A stretch of 64,000 nt of DNA from Flavobacterium galactosidilyticum (GTDB lineage: Bacteria; Bacteroidota; Bacteroidia; Flavobacteriales; Flavobacteriaceae): the NCBI RefSeq assembly GCF_020911945.1, contig NZ_CP087135.1, positions 1,488,001-1,552,000 of the forward strand, given 5' to 3'. The translations under genes and the position numbers were made by a program. Below are positions 28,007-37,668 of the stretch, in pieces. The notes below the pieces were generated by a model, which did no database searches, had not been told where the DNA came from, and saw nothing but the letters and a program-made list of their open reading frames with translations. The number at the start of each line of letters is the position of its first letter. The stretch's first letter is position 1.

Positions 28007-30055
28007 ATGAAAAAATCAATATTAATTTTATCAAGCTTGTTCCTAACGATAATTATGCAAGGACAAATCATCCCTCAGCCAAAACTTGGAGTAGCTCCGA
28101 CAGTACAAATTGGAAAGCCATTGATCTTTGAGTTAAAAAATGGGTTAAAAGTTATGGTTGTCGAAAACCATAAATTACCTAGAGTATCTTTTAGTCTTAC
28201 CTTAGATAATGATCCGTACATTCAAGGGGACAAAAAAGGAGTTGCTGAAATGACAAGCACGTTATTAGGTAGCGGAACTTCTAAAATTTCTAAAACAGCT
28301 TTTAACGAAGAAGTAGATTTTTTAGGTGCAAATATCAAATTTGGTTCAAATGGGGCTTCAGCAAGTACCTTATCTAAATATTCAGGTAGAGTTTTAGAAT
28401 TGATGGGCGATGGTGCATTAAATCCAAATTTTACTCAAGCAGAATTCGACAAAGAAAAAGAGAAACTTATTGAAGGCTTAAAAGCTAATGAGAAAAGTGT
28501 ATCTGCTGTCGCTAGACGTGTTGTCGACGTTTTGACTTACGGTAAAAATCATCCTTCGGGAGAATATTTAAGTGAAGCTACACTTAAAAATGTAACTCTA
28601 GAAGATGTAAAGTCAAATTACAGCACCTATTTTGTTCCCAATAACGCCTATCTTATTATTGTAGGAGATGTAAAATTTAAGGAAACCAAGAAAATGGTTG
28701 AGAAACTCTTTGGTTCATGGAAGAAAGCAATTGCTCCTTCTGTTATTTATAATGACCCAAAAGATGTTGCACAAACTCAAATTAACGTTATTGATATGCC
28801 AAACGCAGTTCAGTCTGAAATTGCTGTTGTAAATATCTCTAATCTTAAAATGACTGACCCTGATTATTTTGCTGTTTTGATAGCTAACCAAATCCTTGGT
28901 GGTGATTTTAACAGTTATATCAATATGAATTTAAGAGAAGTTCACGCTTGGACCTATGGCGCTGGAACATCTATTAATGGTGACAAACGTGTTTCTACTT
29001 TCAGTGCTTCGACACAGGTTCGTAACGCTGTAACGGATAGTGCGGTTGTTGAAATAATGAAGGAATATAAGAAAATCAGAACTGAAAAAGTTGCTGAAGA
29101 TATGTTAGCTAGCGTAAAAGCGGGATATATTGGTCGTTTCGTAATGCAAATTGAAAAACCACAAACAGTTGCCGGATATGCATTAAGAATTCAATCACAA
29201 GGTTTGCCTGGTGACTTCTACGAAAACTACATCAAAAATATTAGCGCAGTAACTGCAGATGATGTTTTGCGAGTTGCGAATAAATATTTCTTAATAGATA
29301 ATAGTAGAATTGTAATCGTAGGAAAAGCATCGGATGTAGCACCTGGTTTAGAAAAACTCAAAATGCCAGTTTTCTACTTTGACAAATACGGTAATCCAAC
29401 TGCTAAACCAGAATTCAAAAAACCGGTTCCAGCTGGAGTAACAGCAAAAAGCGTTATAGATAATTACCTAAAAGTTATTGGTGGAGAAAAAGCAGCTTCG
29501 GCGGTAAAAACAATTGCTATGAGCGGTACGACAACTATTCCTCAAGCGCCATCTCCGTTAAGTTTTACTTCAAAAATTGATGCTAAAGGAAAGCTTATGG
29601 TTGAATTAGCGATGGGAACGATGAGCTTGATGAAACAAGTTTTAAATGACAAAGGTGGCTATGTAATGCAACAAGGACAACGTCAAAATATTGAAGGGGT
29701 AACACTTGCAGAAATGAAAGCGGCTGCTGTACCATTTGAAGAATTATCTCTTGCTAAAAAAACGGGATTAACAGTAGAAAGCATCGAATCAATCAATGGT
29801 AAAGACGCTTATGCTATCAAAAATGGCAAAACAACATTGTTTTATGATGTTACTTCAGGTTTAAAACTGGCAGAATCTAAAATAATGGAACAAGGTGGAA
29901 AGAGTATTACTCAAACTACTAATTATAGTGATTACAAAGAAGTAAAAGGAGTTAAAGTACCTTTTAATATTATACAAAATGTTGGTTTTGAATTAGACAT
30001 AAAAATGTCTGATGTAAAAATCAATGAAGGTGTTTCTGATGCTGATTTTCTATAA
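28007..30055 (+). CDS. Secreted M16 family protein, non-catalytic partner, with extra C-terminal domain
   Basis: 682 residues with a signal peptide. Two M16 domains cover about 30-450, but the HxxEH position reads GVAEMTSTLL, so zinc binding is lost. Residues about 480-682 form an extra beta-rich domain (YLKVIGGEKAASAVKTIAMSG...) that resembles lipoprotein-carrier-like folds. Inferred to form a complex with the preceding active peptidase, helping to bind substrate. The extra domain may interact with lipid or the envelope. Confidence 0.88.
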   Translation: MKKSILILSSLFLTIIMQGQIIPQPKLGVAPTVQIGKPLIFELKNGLKVMVVENHKLPRVSFSLTLDNDPYIQGDKKGVAEMTSTLLGSGTSKISKTAFNEEVDFLGANIKFGSNGASASTLSKYSGRVLELMGDGALNPNFTQAEFDKEKEKLIEGLKANEKSVSAVARRVVDVLTYGKNHPSGEYLSEATLKNVTLEDVKSNYSTYFVPNNAYLIIVGDVKFKETKKMVEKLFGSWKKAIAPSVIYNDPKDVAQTQINVIDMPNAVQSEIAVVNISNLKMTDPDYFAVLIANQILGGDFNSYINMNLREVHAWTYGAGTSINGDKRVSTFSASTQVRNAVTDSAVVEIMKEYKKIRTEKVAEDMLASVKAGYIGRFVMQIEKPQTVAGYALRIQSQGLPGDFYENYIKNISAVTADDVLRVANKYFLIDNSRIVIVGKASDVAPGLEKLKMPVFYFDKYGNPTAKPEFKKPVPAGVTAKSVIDNYLKVIGGEKAASAVKTIAMSGTTTIPQAPSPLSFTSKIDAKGKLMVELAMGTMSLMKQVLNDKGGYVMQQGQRQNIEGVTLAEMKAAAVPFEELSLAKKTGLTVESIESINGKDAYAIKNGKTTLFYDVTSGLKLAESKIMEQGGKSITQTTNYSDYKEVKGVKVPFNIIQNVGFELDIKMSDVKINEGVSDADFL

Positions 30056-30073
30056 TCAATTTCAGAATTAGCA

Positions 30074-30110
30074 AACAAAGGCTGTCTATATAGATAGCCT
30101 TTGTTGTTTT
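30074..30110 (+). terminator. Terminator after the M16 pair
   Basis: A near-perfect inverted repeat, ACAAAGGCTGTCTATA with ATAGCCTTTGT, has one G-T pair and a T-rich tail, 19 bases after the stop. Confidence 0.75.
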
Positions 30111-30204
30111 ATGCTCAAAATATAAATCACTTTTTAGCACCTAAAGTTTTAAAAACTACAGACTTCCTACTAAAAACCGAATACTGTTTACTGAATAATG
30201 AAAA

Positions 30205-31071
30205 CTACTTCTTAGCGGATAGATAAACGCCAATAAGAATTATGAAAGCTCCAAAAAACTGAATAGGAGTAAGAGCTTCGTTATCTAATAGTCCCCATCC
30301 AAAAGCAACTACCGGAATCAAATAAGTGACAGAAGTGGCAAAAACAGGCGATGACATCTGGATCAATTTAAAGAACAATATATTTGCAATTCCTGTTCCA
30401 ACAACCCCTAAAATAATAATAAATAAAACGGATTTTTGCACCTGTACTTCTTGAGCTACGTCAAAAAAACCGGAGAAAAACAACACTAAAAAAGCAGGAA
30501 TAAATAATACGGTAAAATTACCCGTTGTAATACTAACCGGACTTAAATCATGTAGATGTCTTTTTATTAAATTTACATTTAAGGCATAGCATATTGAAGC
30601 AATTAAAACTAAGATGGCATAATAATGATTTTGTTCTGGATGGTTCGCAGCGCCATTTAAAACAAGTAGAATGCTTCCTGCTAAACCTATTAGAATTCCA
30701 AATATTTGATTTCTCTTAAATTGTAATCTAAATAGTAAAGCTCCTAAAACTAGAGTATTCAATGGAGTCAAAGAATTCAAAATAGAACTTATTGAGCTGT
30801 CAATTTCAGTTTGAGCTATTGCAAATAGATAAGCGGGTAAAAAAGTGCCAAAAAGTGAAGTTAAAGCAATATATTTCCATTTAGAAGCTGGAATTTTTGG
30901 AAGACTCTTAAATCCTATTAAAAGCAAAAAAACAGAAGCGAAAATAATTCGTAAAGACCCCAATTGTAATGGGTTTAAACCAACAAGTCCCTTTTTTATT
31001 AATATAAACGAGCTTCCCCAGACTAAAGACAGAGCCGTCAAATACACCCATTTTATATGCTTTGATTCCAT
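30205..31071 (-). CDS. EamA/DMT-superfamily transporter
   Basis: 288 residues from ATG at 31071; a TTG six codons upstream is possible but less likely. Ten membrane segments in two EamA repeats (about 5-135 and 150-288) are visible, with SLVWGSSFILIKKGL near the start and GWGLLDNEALTPIQFFGAFIILIGVY near the end. It is probably a metabolite exporter of the inner membrane. The substrate is unknown. Confidence 0.88.
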   Translation of the reverse strand: MESKHIKWVYLTALSLVWGSSFILIKKGLVGLNPLQLGSLRIIFASVFLLLIGFKSLPKIPASKWKYIALTSLFGTFLPAYLFAIAQTEIDSSISSILNSLTPLNTLVLGALLFRLQFKRNQIFGILIGLAGSILLVLNGAANHPEQNHYYAILVLIASICYALNVNLIKRHLHDLSPVSITTGNFTVLFIPAFLVLFFSGFFDVAQEVQVQKSVLFIIILGVVGTGIANILFFKLIQMSSPVFATSVTYLIPVVAFGWGLLDNEALTPIQFFGAFIILIGVYLSAKK

Positions 31072-31129
31072 AAAGATAATTTTGGCCAAAATTGTAACTA
31101 TTTTGTGAAATACTCCGTCTTTTTTTGAT

Positions 31130-31137
31130 TAATTTTG
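31130..31137 (+). promoter_or_regulatory. -7 element for the HMA lipoprotein gene
   Basis: TAATTTTG matches TAnnTTTG, 40 bases before the start codon. The nearest TTG upstream is 24 bases away, slightly long. Confidence 0.4.
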
Positions 31138-31177
31138 TAGTATAAATAATGAACTAAATCTTTTAAATTATACTAAA

Positions 31178-31564
31178 ATGAATTTCAAAAAATCAATACT
31201 CACTTTAGCTTTCGCAAGTATTTTATTTGTAGGATGTAAGGAGAAAACTAATGAAACAGAAGTAAAGGAAATGGCTGAGACAACTGAAGCTGCTGCTCCA
31301 AAAGTTAAAAAAGAAATTGCAGCCGCTAATCTTCAAAAAGCAAGTTTCGCTATTGAAGGAATGACATGTGCTATGGGTTGTGCTAAAACGATTCAAGATG
31401 ATTTAGCAGATCTTGACGGTGTTCAAGAGGCTACAGTGGATTTTGATACAAAATTAGCTACGGTGTCTTTTGATAAAACAGTTCAAACTACTGAAACGCT
31501 AACTAAAGTTGTTGAAGCTGCAGCTGATGGTAAAACGTATAAAGTTAAGGATATGAAAATCTAA
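31178..31564 (+). CDS. Heavy-metal-associated (HMA) domain lipoprotein
   Basis: 128 residues. The signal sequence has a lipobox (LFVGC), so C20 is probably lipidated. After an Ala/Glu-rich linker, an HMA domain covers about 55-125. The metal motif reads GMTCAMGCAKT: there are two cysteines, but with three residues between them rather than the usual two (CxxxC, not CxxC). A role in copper or other soft-metal handling at the envelope is inferred. A strong terminator follows. Confidence 0.85.
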   Translation: MNFKKSILTLAFASILFVGCKEKTNETEVKEMAETTEAAAPKVKKEIAAANLQKASFAIEGMTCAMGCAKTIQDDLADLDGVQEATVDFDTKLATVSFDKTVQTTETLTKVVEAAADGKTYKVKDMKI

Positions 31565-31584
31565 TATTTTTTTAATCTTTAAAC

Positions 31585-31622
31585 AAAAAAAGCATTCGTT
31601 AGTCGCGAATGCTTTTTTTTTG
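31585..31622 (+). terminator. Terminator after the HMA lipoprotein gene
   Basis: AAAAGCATTCG and CGAATGCTTTT form a stem around TTAGTCG, followed by a run of T. Confidence 0.88.
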
Positions 31623-31699
31623 TGAAAAATATCGAGATGATTTAAGTTTTTTTGTTTTGAAGCGCTATTGCACTTTATAGAATTATATTAATAAACAAA

Positions 31700-32263
31700 T
31701 TATTTCCATTTCAGAGTCTCCATTAACCGTCGCATATCGTTTTGTATATAGCTTGCGGCTGGCATAATTGAGTCATAGTTAGGTTTTGCATAAAAATAAA
31801 CGGAAGCAGTTATGAAGTTTTTTGTACTATCTGTTGCGTAAAATTGCGCATTTGTAGCTGCATTTCCTTCCACTTGATAAAACATTCCATATACTTTTTT
31901 GTCTGAATTCAAATACGGTTGCTCCAGAATATCATCCGCTTTTATCACGTGTTCATAAGTCAATTTTTGCGCATCACGCAACAGTTCATTAATATTTTTT
32001 GTGACTGGTTTATAGGTGAGATAAATGGTCGCTTTCATTTTTGGATACGTAATCGTGAAACCACAATCGGTCTCTTTTTTGATAATGGCATCTGAATTCA
32101 TTTCGAAAGTATAAGGACATTCATTTTCAAAACTCATGTATTTTGCTTCTGGATAATCCAATCGCAAATAACTTGATGGTTTTGGCAGTACTTCGTTCTT
32201 ACAACTAAAATTTAAGAATGTAGCGGAAATTATTATCGAAAAAGCGATTATCTTTTTTATCAT
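31700..32263 (-). CDS. gldD: Gliding motility lipoprotein GldD
   Basis: 187 residues with a lipobox-type signal (FLNFSC, C21). Blocks such as PKPSSYLRLDYPEAKY and the C-terminal SYIQNDMRRLMETLKWK identify GldD, required for gliding and T9SS function in F. johnsoniae. It is the last gene of ssb-gldE-gldD, 6 bases after gldE. Confidence 0.93.
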   Translation of the reverse strand: MIKKIIAFSIIISATFLNFSCKNEVLPKPSSYLRLDYPEAKYMSFENECPYTFEMNSDAIIKKETDCGFTITYPKMKATIYLTYKPVTKNINELLRDAQKLTYEHVIKADDILEQPYLNSDKKVYGMFYQVEGNAATNAQFYATDSTKNFITASVYFYAKPNYDSIMPAASYIQNDMRRLMETLKWK

Positions 32264-32269
32264 TTTTAC

Positions 32270-33565
32270 CTATTCAATCGTTACTTTTATTTGCTTAACT
32301 CTTTTCTGGTCAACGGTTTCTATCGTAAATAGACAATTTTCAAACGATATTTTCTGGTTTTTCTTTGGAAAATTACCTAAAATTTCAAGAATAAAACCCG
32401 CTAATGTTTCTGCTTCTCCTTTTCTGTTTTCGAATAATTCTTCATCAACATCAATGATACGATAAAAATCCTTTAGATTTATTTTTCCCTCAAATAGGTA
32501 GTTTTTATCATCAATTTTAGAAAAATTAATATGTTCATCATCAAATTCATCACTGATATCGCCCACAATTTCCTCGATTACATCTTCAAGAGAAACTAAT
32601 CCTGAAGTTCCACCGTATTCGTCCACAACTATGGCAAGATGGCTTTTCATGCTCTGAAAATCCTTTAATAAGTTATCTAGCTTTTTATTCTCAGGAACAA
32701 AGAACGGTTCTCTCAAAAGGGATGCCCAGTCAAAATCATTAGTATTAATATATGGTAATAAATCTTTAACATATAAAACGCCTTCTATTTGATCTATATT
32801 GTCGCGATATACTGGAATTCTGGAAAATCCTTTCTCGATGATTTTTGGACAAATTTCTACAAAGGGTTCGTTTATTTCCAACGCAAAAATATCAATTCTA
32901 GGACTCATCACTTGCCGAGTGTCTGTATTACCAAAGCTTACAATGCCCTCTAAAATTTTTTGCTCTTCAGTGGATGTTTCATCAGAACCAGTAAGCTCAA
33001 GTGCTTGTGAAAGCTGGTCGACAGAGAAATTTGTTTTTTGTTTCCCTAATTTATTGTGCAAATAAATCGTAATCGCTCGCATTGGTAAGCTAATAGGAGA
33101 AAGTAATTTGTCCAGTAAACCAAGAGGGTAAGCCACTAGCATTACAAATTTTATTGCATTACGGCTTGCATAGACTTTAGGTAATACTTCTCCAAACAAT
33201 ATTATTAAGAAAGTGATGGAACTTATTTCCACAATAAATTTTAATAACGGAATTGTGATGGCTACGAAAATATTTTCGCCAACAAAGGAGAAGAATAATA
33301 TTATAGTAATATTGATAAAATTATTAGCAATCATAAGTGTAGCTAATAGTTTTTTTGGTTTTTCTAAAAGTTTAGAAATTAAAGTTCCTTTAGAATTGTT
33401 ATCCTGCGTTATTTGGACAACGTCATTTTGTGACAAAGAAAATAAAGCAACTCCGGCACCTGAGAGTAATGCGGAGCAAAATAATAAAAGGAGTATTCCT
33501 AAAACTCCAAATGCTAGATTAGTGTCAATAGCATATAAAAACGGCAAACTGGGCTCTGGGTCCAA
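32270..33565 (-). CDS. gldE: Gliding motility-associated protein GldE (CNNM/CorC-like)
   Basis: 431 residues. An N-terminal membrane domain (about 15-170, DUF21/CNNM type) is followed by two CBS repeats (about 205-330, MSPRIDIFALE and DEYGGTSGLVSLEDVIEEIVGDISDE) and a CorC/HlyC C-terminal domain. Relatives transport or sense magnesium or other divalent ions. In F. johnsoniae GldE is linked to GldD function. Located 23 bases after ssb. Confidence 0.92.
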   Translation of the reverse strand: MDPEPSLPFLYAIDTNLAFGVLGILLLLFCSALLSGAGVALFSLSQNDVVQITQDNNSKGTLISKLLEKPKKLLATLMIANNFINITIILFFSFVGENIFVAITIPLLKFIVEISSITFLIILFGEVLPKVYASRNAIKFVMLVAYPLGLLDKLLSPISLPMRAITIYLHNKLGKQKTNFSVDQLSQALELTGSDETSTEEQKILEGIVSFGNTDTRQVMSPRIDIFALEINEPFVEICPKIIEKGFSRIPVYRDNIDQIEGVLYVKDLLPYINTNDFDWASLLREPFFVPENKKLDNLLKDFQSMKSHLAIVVDEYGGTSGLVSLEDVIEEIVGDISDEFDDEHINFSKIDDKNYLFEGKINLKDFYRIIDVDEELFENRKGEAETLAGFILEILGNFPKKNQKISFENCLFTIETVDQKRVKQIKVTIE

Positions 33566-33588
33566 ATTGATAAAGATTAGTTAGACAA

Positions 33589-34029
33589 TCAAAACGGCAA
33601 GTCATTTATTGGCAAGACGTTTTTTTCTGGCTCAAAATTAGTGTTTTTTGGGATATCAGCTGCAGGAATTTCTTTGTTGTTTTCGCTATCCTTTTTTGTA
33701 GAAAGAAAAGTAAATTCAGTTACTTGAATTTCGCTAGTATGCTTTGTACTTCCATCTTCTGCTTGCCATTGACGTGATTTTATGCGTCCTTCCGCATATA
33801 TTTTGTCTCCTTTTGACAGGTATTTTTCGCAAAGTTCAGCCGCTTTATTTCGGACAACTAAGTTGTGCCACTCCGTAGAAGTGATTTTTTCGTTAGTTGT
33901 TTTATTGATGTACACTTCATTTGTAGCCAGTTGAAATCGACCAATACAATTTCCTCCTTCAAAATAATGCATTTTGATGTCGTCGCCAAGATAGCCTATT
34001 AACGTTACCTTATTTACTGTTCCGTTCAT
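33589..34029 (-). CDS. ssb: Single-stranded DNA-binding protein
   Basis: 146 residues. An OB-fold covers about 1-108 (NKVTLIGYLGDDIK..., WHNLVVRNKAAELCEKYLSKGDKIYAEGRI). A flexible linker is followed by the acidic-hydrophobic tip NDLPF that recruits replication and repair proteins. It heads the ssb-gldE-gldD operon. In F. johnsoniae mutY lies directly upstream; here 4 kb separates them. Confidence 0.95.
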   Translation of the reverse strand: MNGTVNKVTLIGYLGDDIKMHYFEGGNCIGRFQLATNEVYINKTTNEKITSTEWHNLVVRNKAAELCEKYLSKGDKIYAEGRIKSRQWQAEDGSTKHTSEIQVTEFTFLSTKKDSENNKEIPAADIPKNTNFEPEKNVLPINDLPF

Positions 34030-34134
34030 TTTAAAATTTGGTATTTATATCAAAGATACATTTTTTTGGAACTATTTAATTTAATTCCTTTTCAATATAA
34101 TTATGAATCACAATTGGTAGAGTTTGAAATTAGA

Positions 34135-36790
34135 TTAAAATGAGAAAGAAACACCGAAGTTTAAAAACCCCGACAATGAACTAAATTGAGTTTGCTCAAA
34201 ATAAGAATTTTGGTTATCAACTTTTAAGCGAATATTATTATTCCTTATGTTTAGAATATTAACACCTCTTAGTGTAAAATTCCAATTTTTGAATTTATAT
34301 TGAATACTAGGATTTATTTCTAAAATGTATTTTTGCAGTGTATTATTAGAAGAGAAATAAATGTACTTAGAGTCTAATTCCCAATTTAATTTTTCATTAA
34401 ATACTAAACCATTTAGTTTTAGAAAAGCTGTAGTTTTACCTAAAGTGTTTTTTACATTATTAGAATTATTGATTGAATTATTTACAAGATATTCCCCACC
34501 AAAATTCATATTGAAGTCATTCGATTTAAAGTAAGACAAGAAACTAATTTCTGCTCTACTTTGAACAGCACTAAAGGTATTGCTCAAATTATTAATGAAA
34601 GATTCCCGATTAGAGTACGATTGCAGTGTTTCTAATTTTGCTGACCAAGGAATACTTTTCAATTTTTTTTCAAGAGTAAAAAACAAATACGAAGAATCAT
34701 CTAAATCTATAAAATCATATTGTCTAATAGAAAGGTTGTTTGTGTTTATGAAATTAAATCCTATTTCTTTTAATTTATTAGTGTAAACCAGACCAAAAAA
34801 AGAAATGAAATTAGTTTGCAAATCCGTATAAGCGCCGTTTAGACTTATTGTGTTTTTTGGCAGCAACGCATCATAAAAAACAGCACCATTTTTTATAATA
34901 GTTCTATAATCTTCAATAAACAAACCTGGCATAATTTTATCTATTGAAACATTTGAAAAGTCTCTTTTGTAATTCAAACTAATATTCGCTTTCTTAGAAA
35001 TTTCATAAGAAAAATTTACAAAAGGCAGAAAAGTCAGGTTGTTTTCTTTTTTAAAATCATATTGGAACTGTGCTTGAACAAACCTAAATCCTATAGAATA
35101 ATTAAACTTATAGACCTTTTTTTTGCTAAAACTTGTTCCTATATAGTTCTTGGTGTTTAGTAAATTTAATTCTGAATTAAATTCCGGATTAGATTCATTT
35201 ACAAAAATAGTTAAGGACTCATTATTGTTAGACGAGCCTGCATTTAAAGTAAAAGTCCCTAGTTTACTTTTAATTGTAAGTTTCGAATTAATCCCAAAAG
35301 AATTTGCATACCCATCCGTTTTTTGGAAAACCGCAAAATCATCCTTGAAATTTAAGTTCAAAAAAGAATCATTTGATTCTAAATCGATATTTTTACGATA
35401 ACTTGTAAAATCGTTAAATAAATTATATTCAAATAAATAATTGTTGTTTAATTTTATTTTATGTGTAAAAAACTGACCAATATTAGTACTGGAACTTCCT
35501 TTGTTTTCATCAAAATTAGTCTGATTTGAGATTGATTGATTATCAATAACACTATTTTGATTATCCTTATTATAATTTACGGTCAAGATATAATTATAAT
35601 AGTTTCTTTCATTGGGTTTTGATTCAAATTGAATTTTATTTGTATTAAACAACAATGCCCCTTCAACATTTGAATTTTTATCTATAACTATATCATTACC
35701 AGCAAAAAAAAGTTTGTTTTGACTTTAGAAATTCACTTTGTTTTACATAATTCAACATTGAAAACCCTTGGATTTTACTCGTTTTTGAAATTTTGTCGCT
35801 AAAATTAACTGAATAAAATTGAATGTCTTTTTTATTTACATTATCCGTAGAAAACAAAAACGAAGGTAAATTTTCCTCTACAGCCATTGAATTAGAAGCC
35901 GTTTCGTTTAATATTTCGCGTTGAACTCCTTTTTTTAATTCTAAATAATCATTGACTGTAAAAACCAAATTGTTAGTATTATTAATATCTGAAATAAAAT
36001 TAACTTTAGCTTTACTGGCAAAATTATAGATATTAGTATGTTGTCTATAGCGCTTTTTATAGCCATACTCGGCTTCAACATCTCCTTTAATCGTGTTTTT
36101 ATATGCTTCCTTTATAGAAACATTCAAAGCCGTTCTACTTGTATTATTAAATCCTACGATAGAAGATAAATTTTGAAAATTTTTTAAAACTTCTATCTTT
36201 TCAATCATTTCAGATTTTATATTTTCGGTAGCTAACTGATGCTGATTTCCATAGAATTCATCTCCTTCAATTAATAAATCGTCAATTTTTTTCCCCTTGT
36301 ATTTTATCTTACCATTGTCGTCTATGCTAAGTCCTGGGAGTTTTTTTAGGACATCTTTTAGCTTCTGCTCGGATCCGTTAAGTAGTCTTTTTAGGTTAAA
36401 TGTAATAGTATCGTTCTTTTCAGCAACATCCCGAAAATCAGCTTTAATGATAACCTCTTTCATGGCTACAACATCATTTTTTAAAATAATGTTTTTCTCA
36501 ATAATTGAACTATTACCATCAATACTAAATTCAAAAATAAAAGGCTTATATCCCAAAAAGCTTGCCTTGACTAGAAAACTTTTAGTTTCAGCATCAGGAC
36601 AAACCAATTCAAATTGTCCCAAATTATTGGACTGTTTGAAATCGATAAGTGCATTATCCAGTTTATTATACAATCGTACATTTACAAGTGACACTGGATT
36701 TTGCAATGAATCTTTTATTGTTCCTTTTATACTGGTTTGACTTTGAATTTGGAGGAATGAAAAAATAAAAAAAAACAATATGATTCGCAT
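34135..36790 (-). pseudogene. Outer-membrane receptor-like protein split by a frameshift in an 8-T run
   Basis: Two adjoining frames make one protein of about 880 residues. The first (36790-35696, 364 residues) has a signal peptide, a CarboxypepD_reg-like domain (about 20-100), then a plug-like part (KDVLKKLPGLSIDD...IEKIEVLKNF). It ends at TFFCW-stop. The second frame continues LFFAGNDIVIDKNSNVEGA and runs as a beta-barrel to 34135. The break is at 35704-35711, eight T on the coding strand; with seven T the frames join exactly (TFFAGNDI). It may be a pseudogene, sequencing error, phase-variable, or rescued by transcriptional slippage. It follows the GLPGLI gene by 12 bases. Confidence 0.85.
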
Positions 36791-36802
36791 AAATGGTATA
36801 GC

Positions 36803-37588
36803 CTATTTTATAATAATCGTAGATCTGGTAGTGGTTGTATTTCCATTTACTGTAGTTGTAGAACTCGATTTCAATTTACTTACTTTCTCTTTTACGAAAC
36901 TCTCTACTTCCGCCATGGTAACGGTTTCTTTTGGTGTTTCGGGTTTTACTATTATTATTGGATTTTCATCAATTTTCACACTAGTGGCTACAAACTCAAT
37001 TCCTCCTGTGCTTAGATATAATATGAGCCCCGGAAGTCCATCAAATTTTTCCGGACCTGCACTTATCGCAATATCTTCAGTAAACCAAGCTGTAAAAAAA
37101 TAACCAAACGCATCAGATGTAGCTTTTTTACAAGTGAAACCATTCATTTCTTTAGTTTCATTGGTGATTTGCCAATTCCAATTTAGTAAATGATCTTTAC
37201 CAAAGAAATCTTTATTGCCATTAAAAAACCTAAAGAGTAGTTCATTACCAGCTATATCTTTATAGTAGTATTTCTCCTTTGTTTTGTCTGTTATTCTATA
37301 AGTAGCAGTATTTTTATGAACTCCCCCTCCATCATTTGTTTCATTTGCAATTTCATTTACTGAATTTTCGGTATTTTTCGTTTCGGAACTATTTTCATAA
37401 AGCGAAATTCCATTCTGATATTTTAAAGTATAATTATACGATGCTAAAATATGCTTTCTAGCAAATTCCAGTGTAGCTTCCAGCTTTTCTTTACTGATTA
37501 TTCTTTTTTCCGAATAATTCACTGTAACTGCTTGCGAATATCCTATTAGAGACAGGAAGAAGAAAAATACTAAAGGTTTTATTTTCAT
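36803..37588 (-). CDS. GLPGLI family secreted protein
   Basis: 261 residues with a signal peptide (to about residue 20, IGYSQA). It carries the name-giving motif exactly, in FDGLPGLILYL near residue 190, preceded by the ITNETKEMNGFTCKKAT and AWFTEDIAISAGP blocks. GLPGLI proteins are exported Bacteroidetes proteins of unknown function, often next to large outer-membrane receptor-like genes, as here. An Asn/Thr-rich stretch lies at the C-terminus. Confidence 0.92.
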   Translation of the reverse strand: MKIKPLVFFFFLSLIGYSQAVTVNYSEKRIISKEKLEATLEFARKHILASYNYTLKYQNGISLYENSSETKNTENSVNEIANETNDGGGVHKNTATYRITDKTKEKYYYKDIAGNELLFRFFNGNKDFFGKDHLLNWNWQITNETKEMNGFTCKKATSDAFGYFFTAWFTEDIAISAGPEKFDGLPGLILYLSTGGIEFVATSVKIDENPIIIVKPETPKETVTMAEVESFVKEKVSKLKSSSTTTVNGNTTTTRSTIIIK

Positions 37589-37603
37589 TATATTTTCATT
37601 ATT

Positions 37604-37638
37604 AAAAGCAAATTGTTTCTAGAAAACAATTTGCTTTT
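37604..37638. terminator. Perfect 15-bp hairpin between the small exported gene and the GLPGLI gene
   Basis: AAAAGCAAATTGTTT (37604-37618) and its exact complement (37624-37638) are separated by five bases. It lies between two genes of the minus strand, so it can act as a terminator or attenuator that lowers transcription into the GLPGLI gene, or as a stabilising 3' end for the small mRNA. Confidence 0.7.
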
Positions 37639-37668
37639 TGGTTTAGTTTAAAAAATTAAGTAGCAGAT

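Noticed and set aside
35696..35711. Programmed -1 ribosomal frameshift at the T8 run
   Set aside because: A -1 shift leads to a stop within a few codons; restoring the barrel frame needs loss of one base (+1), which fits slippage or mutation better.
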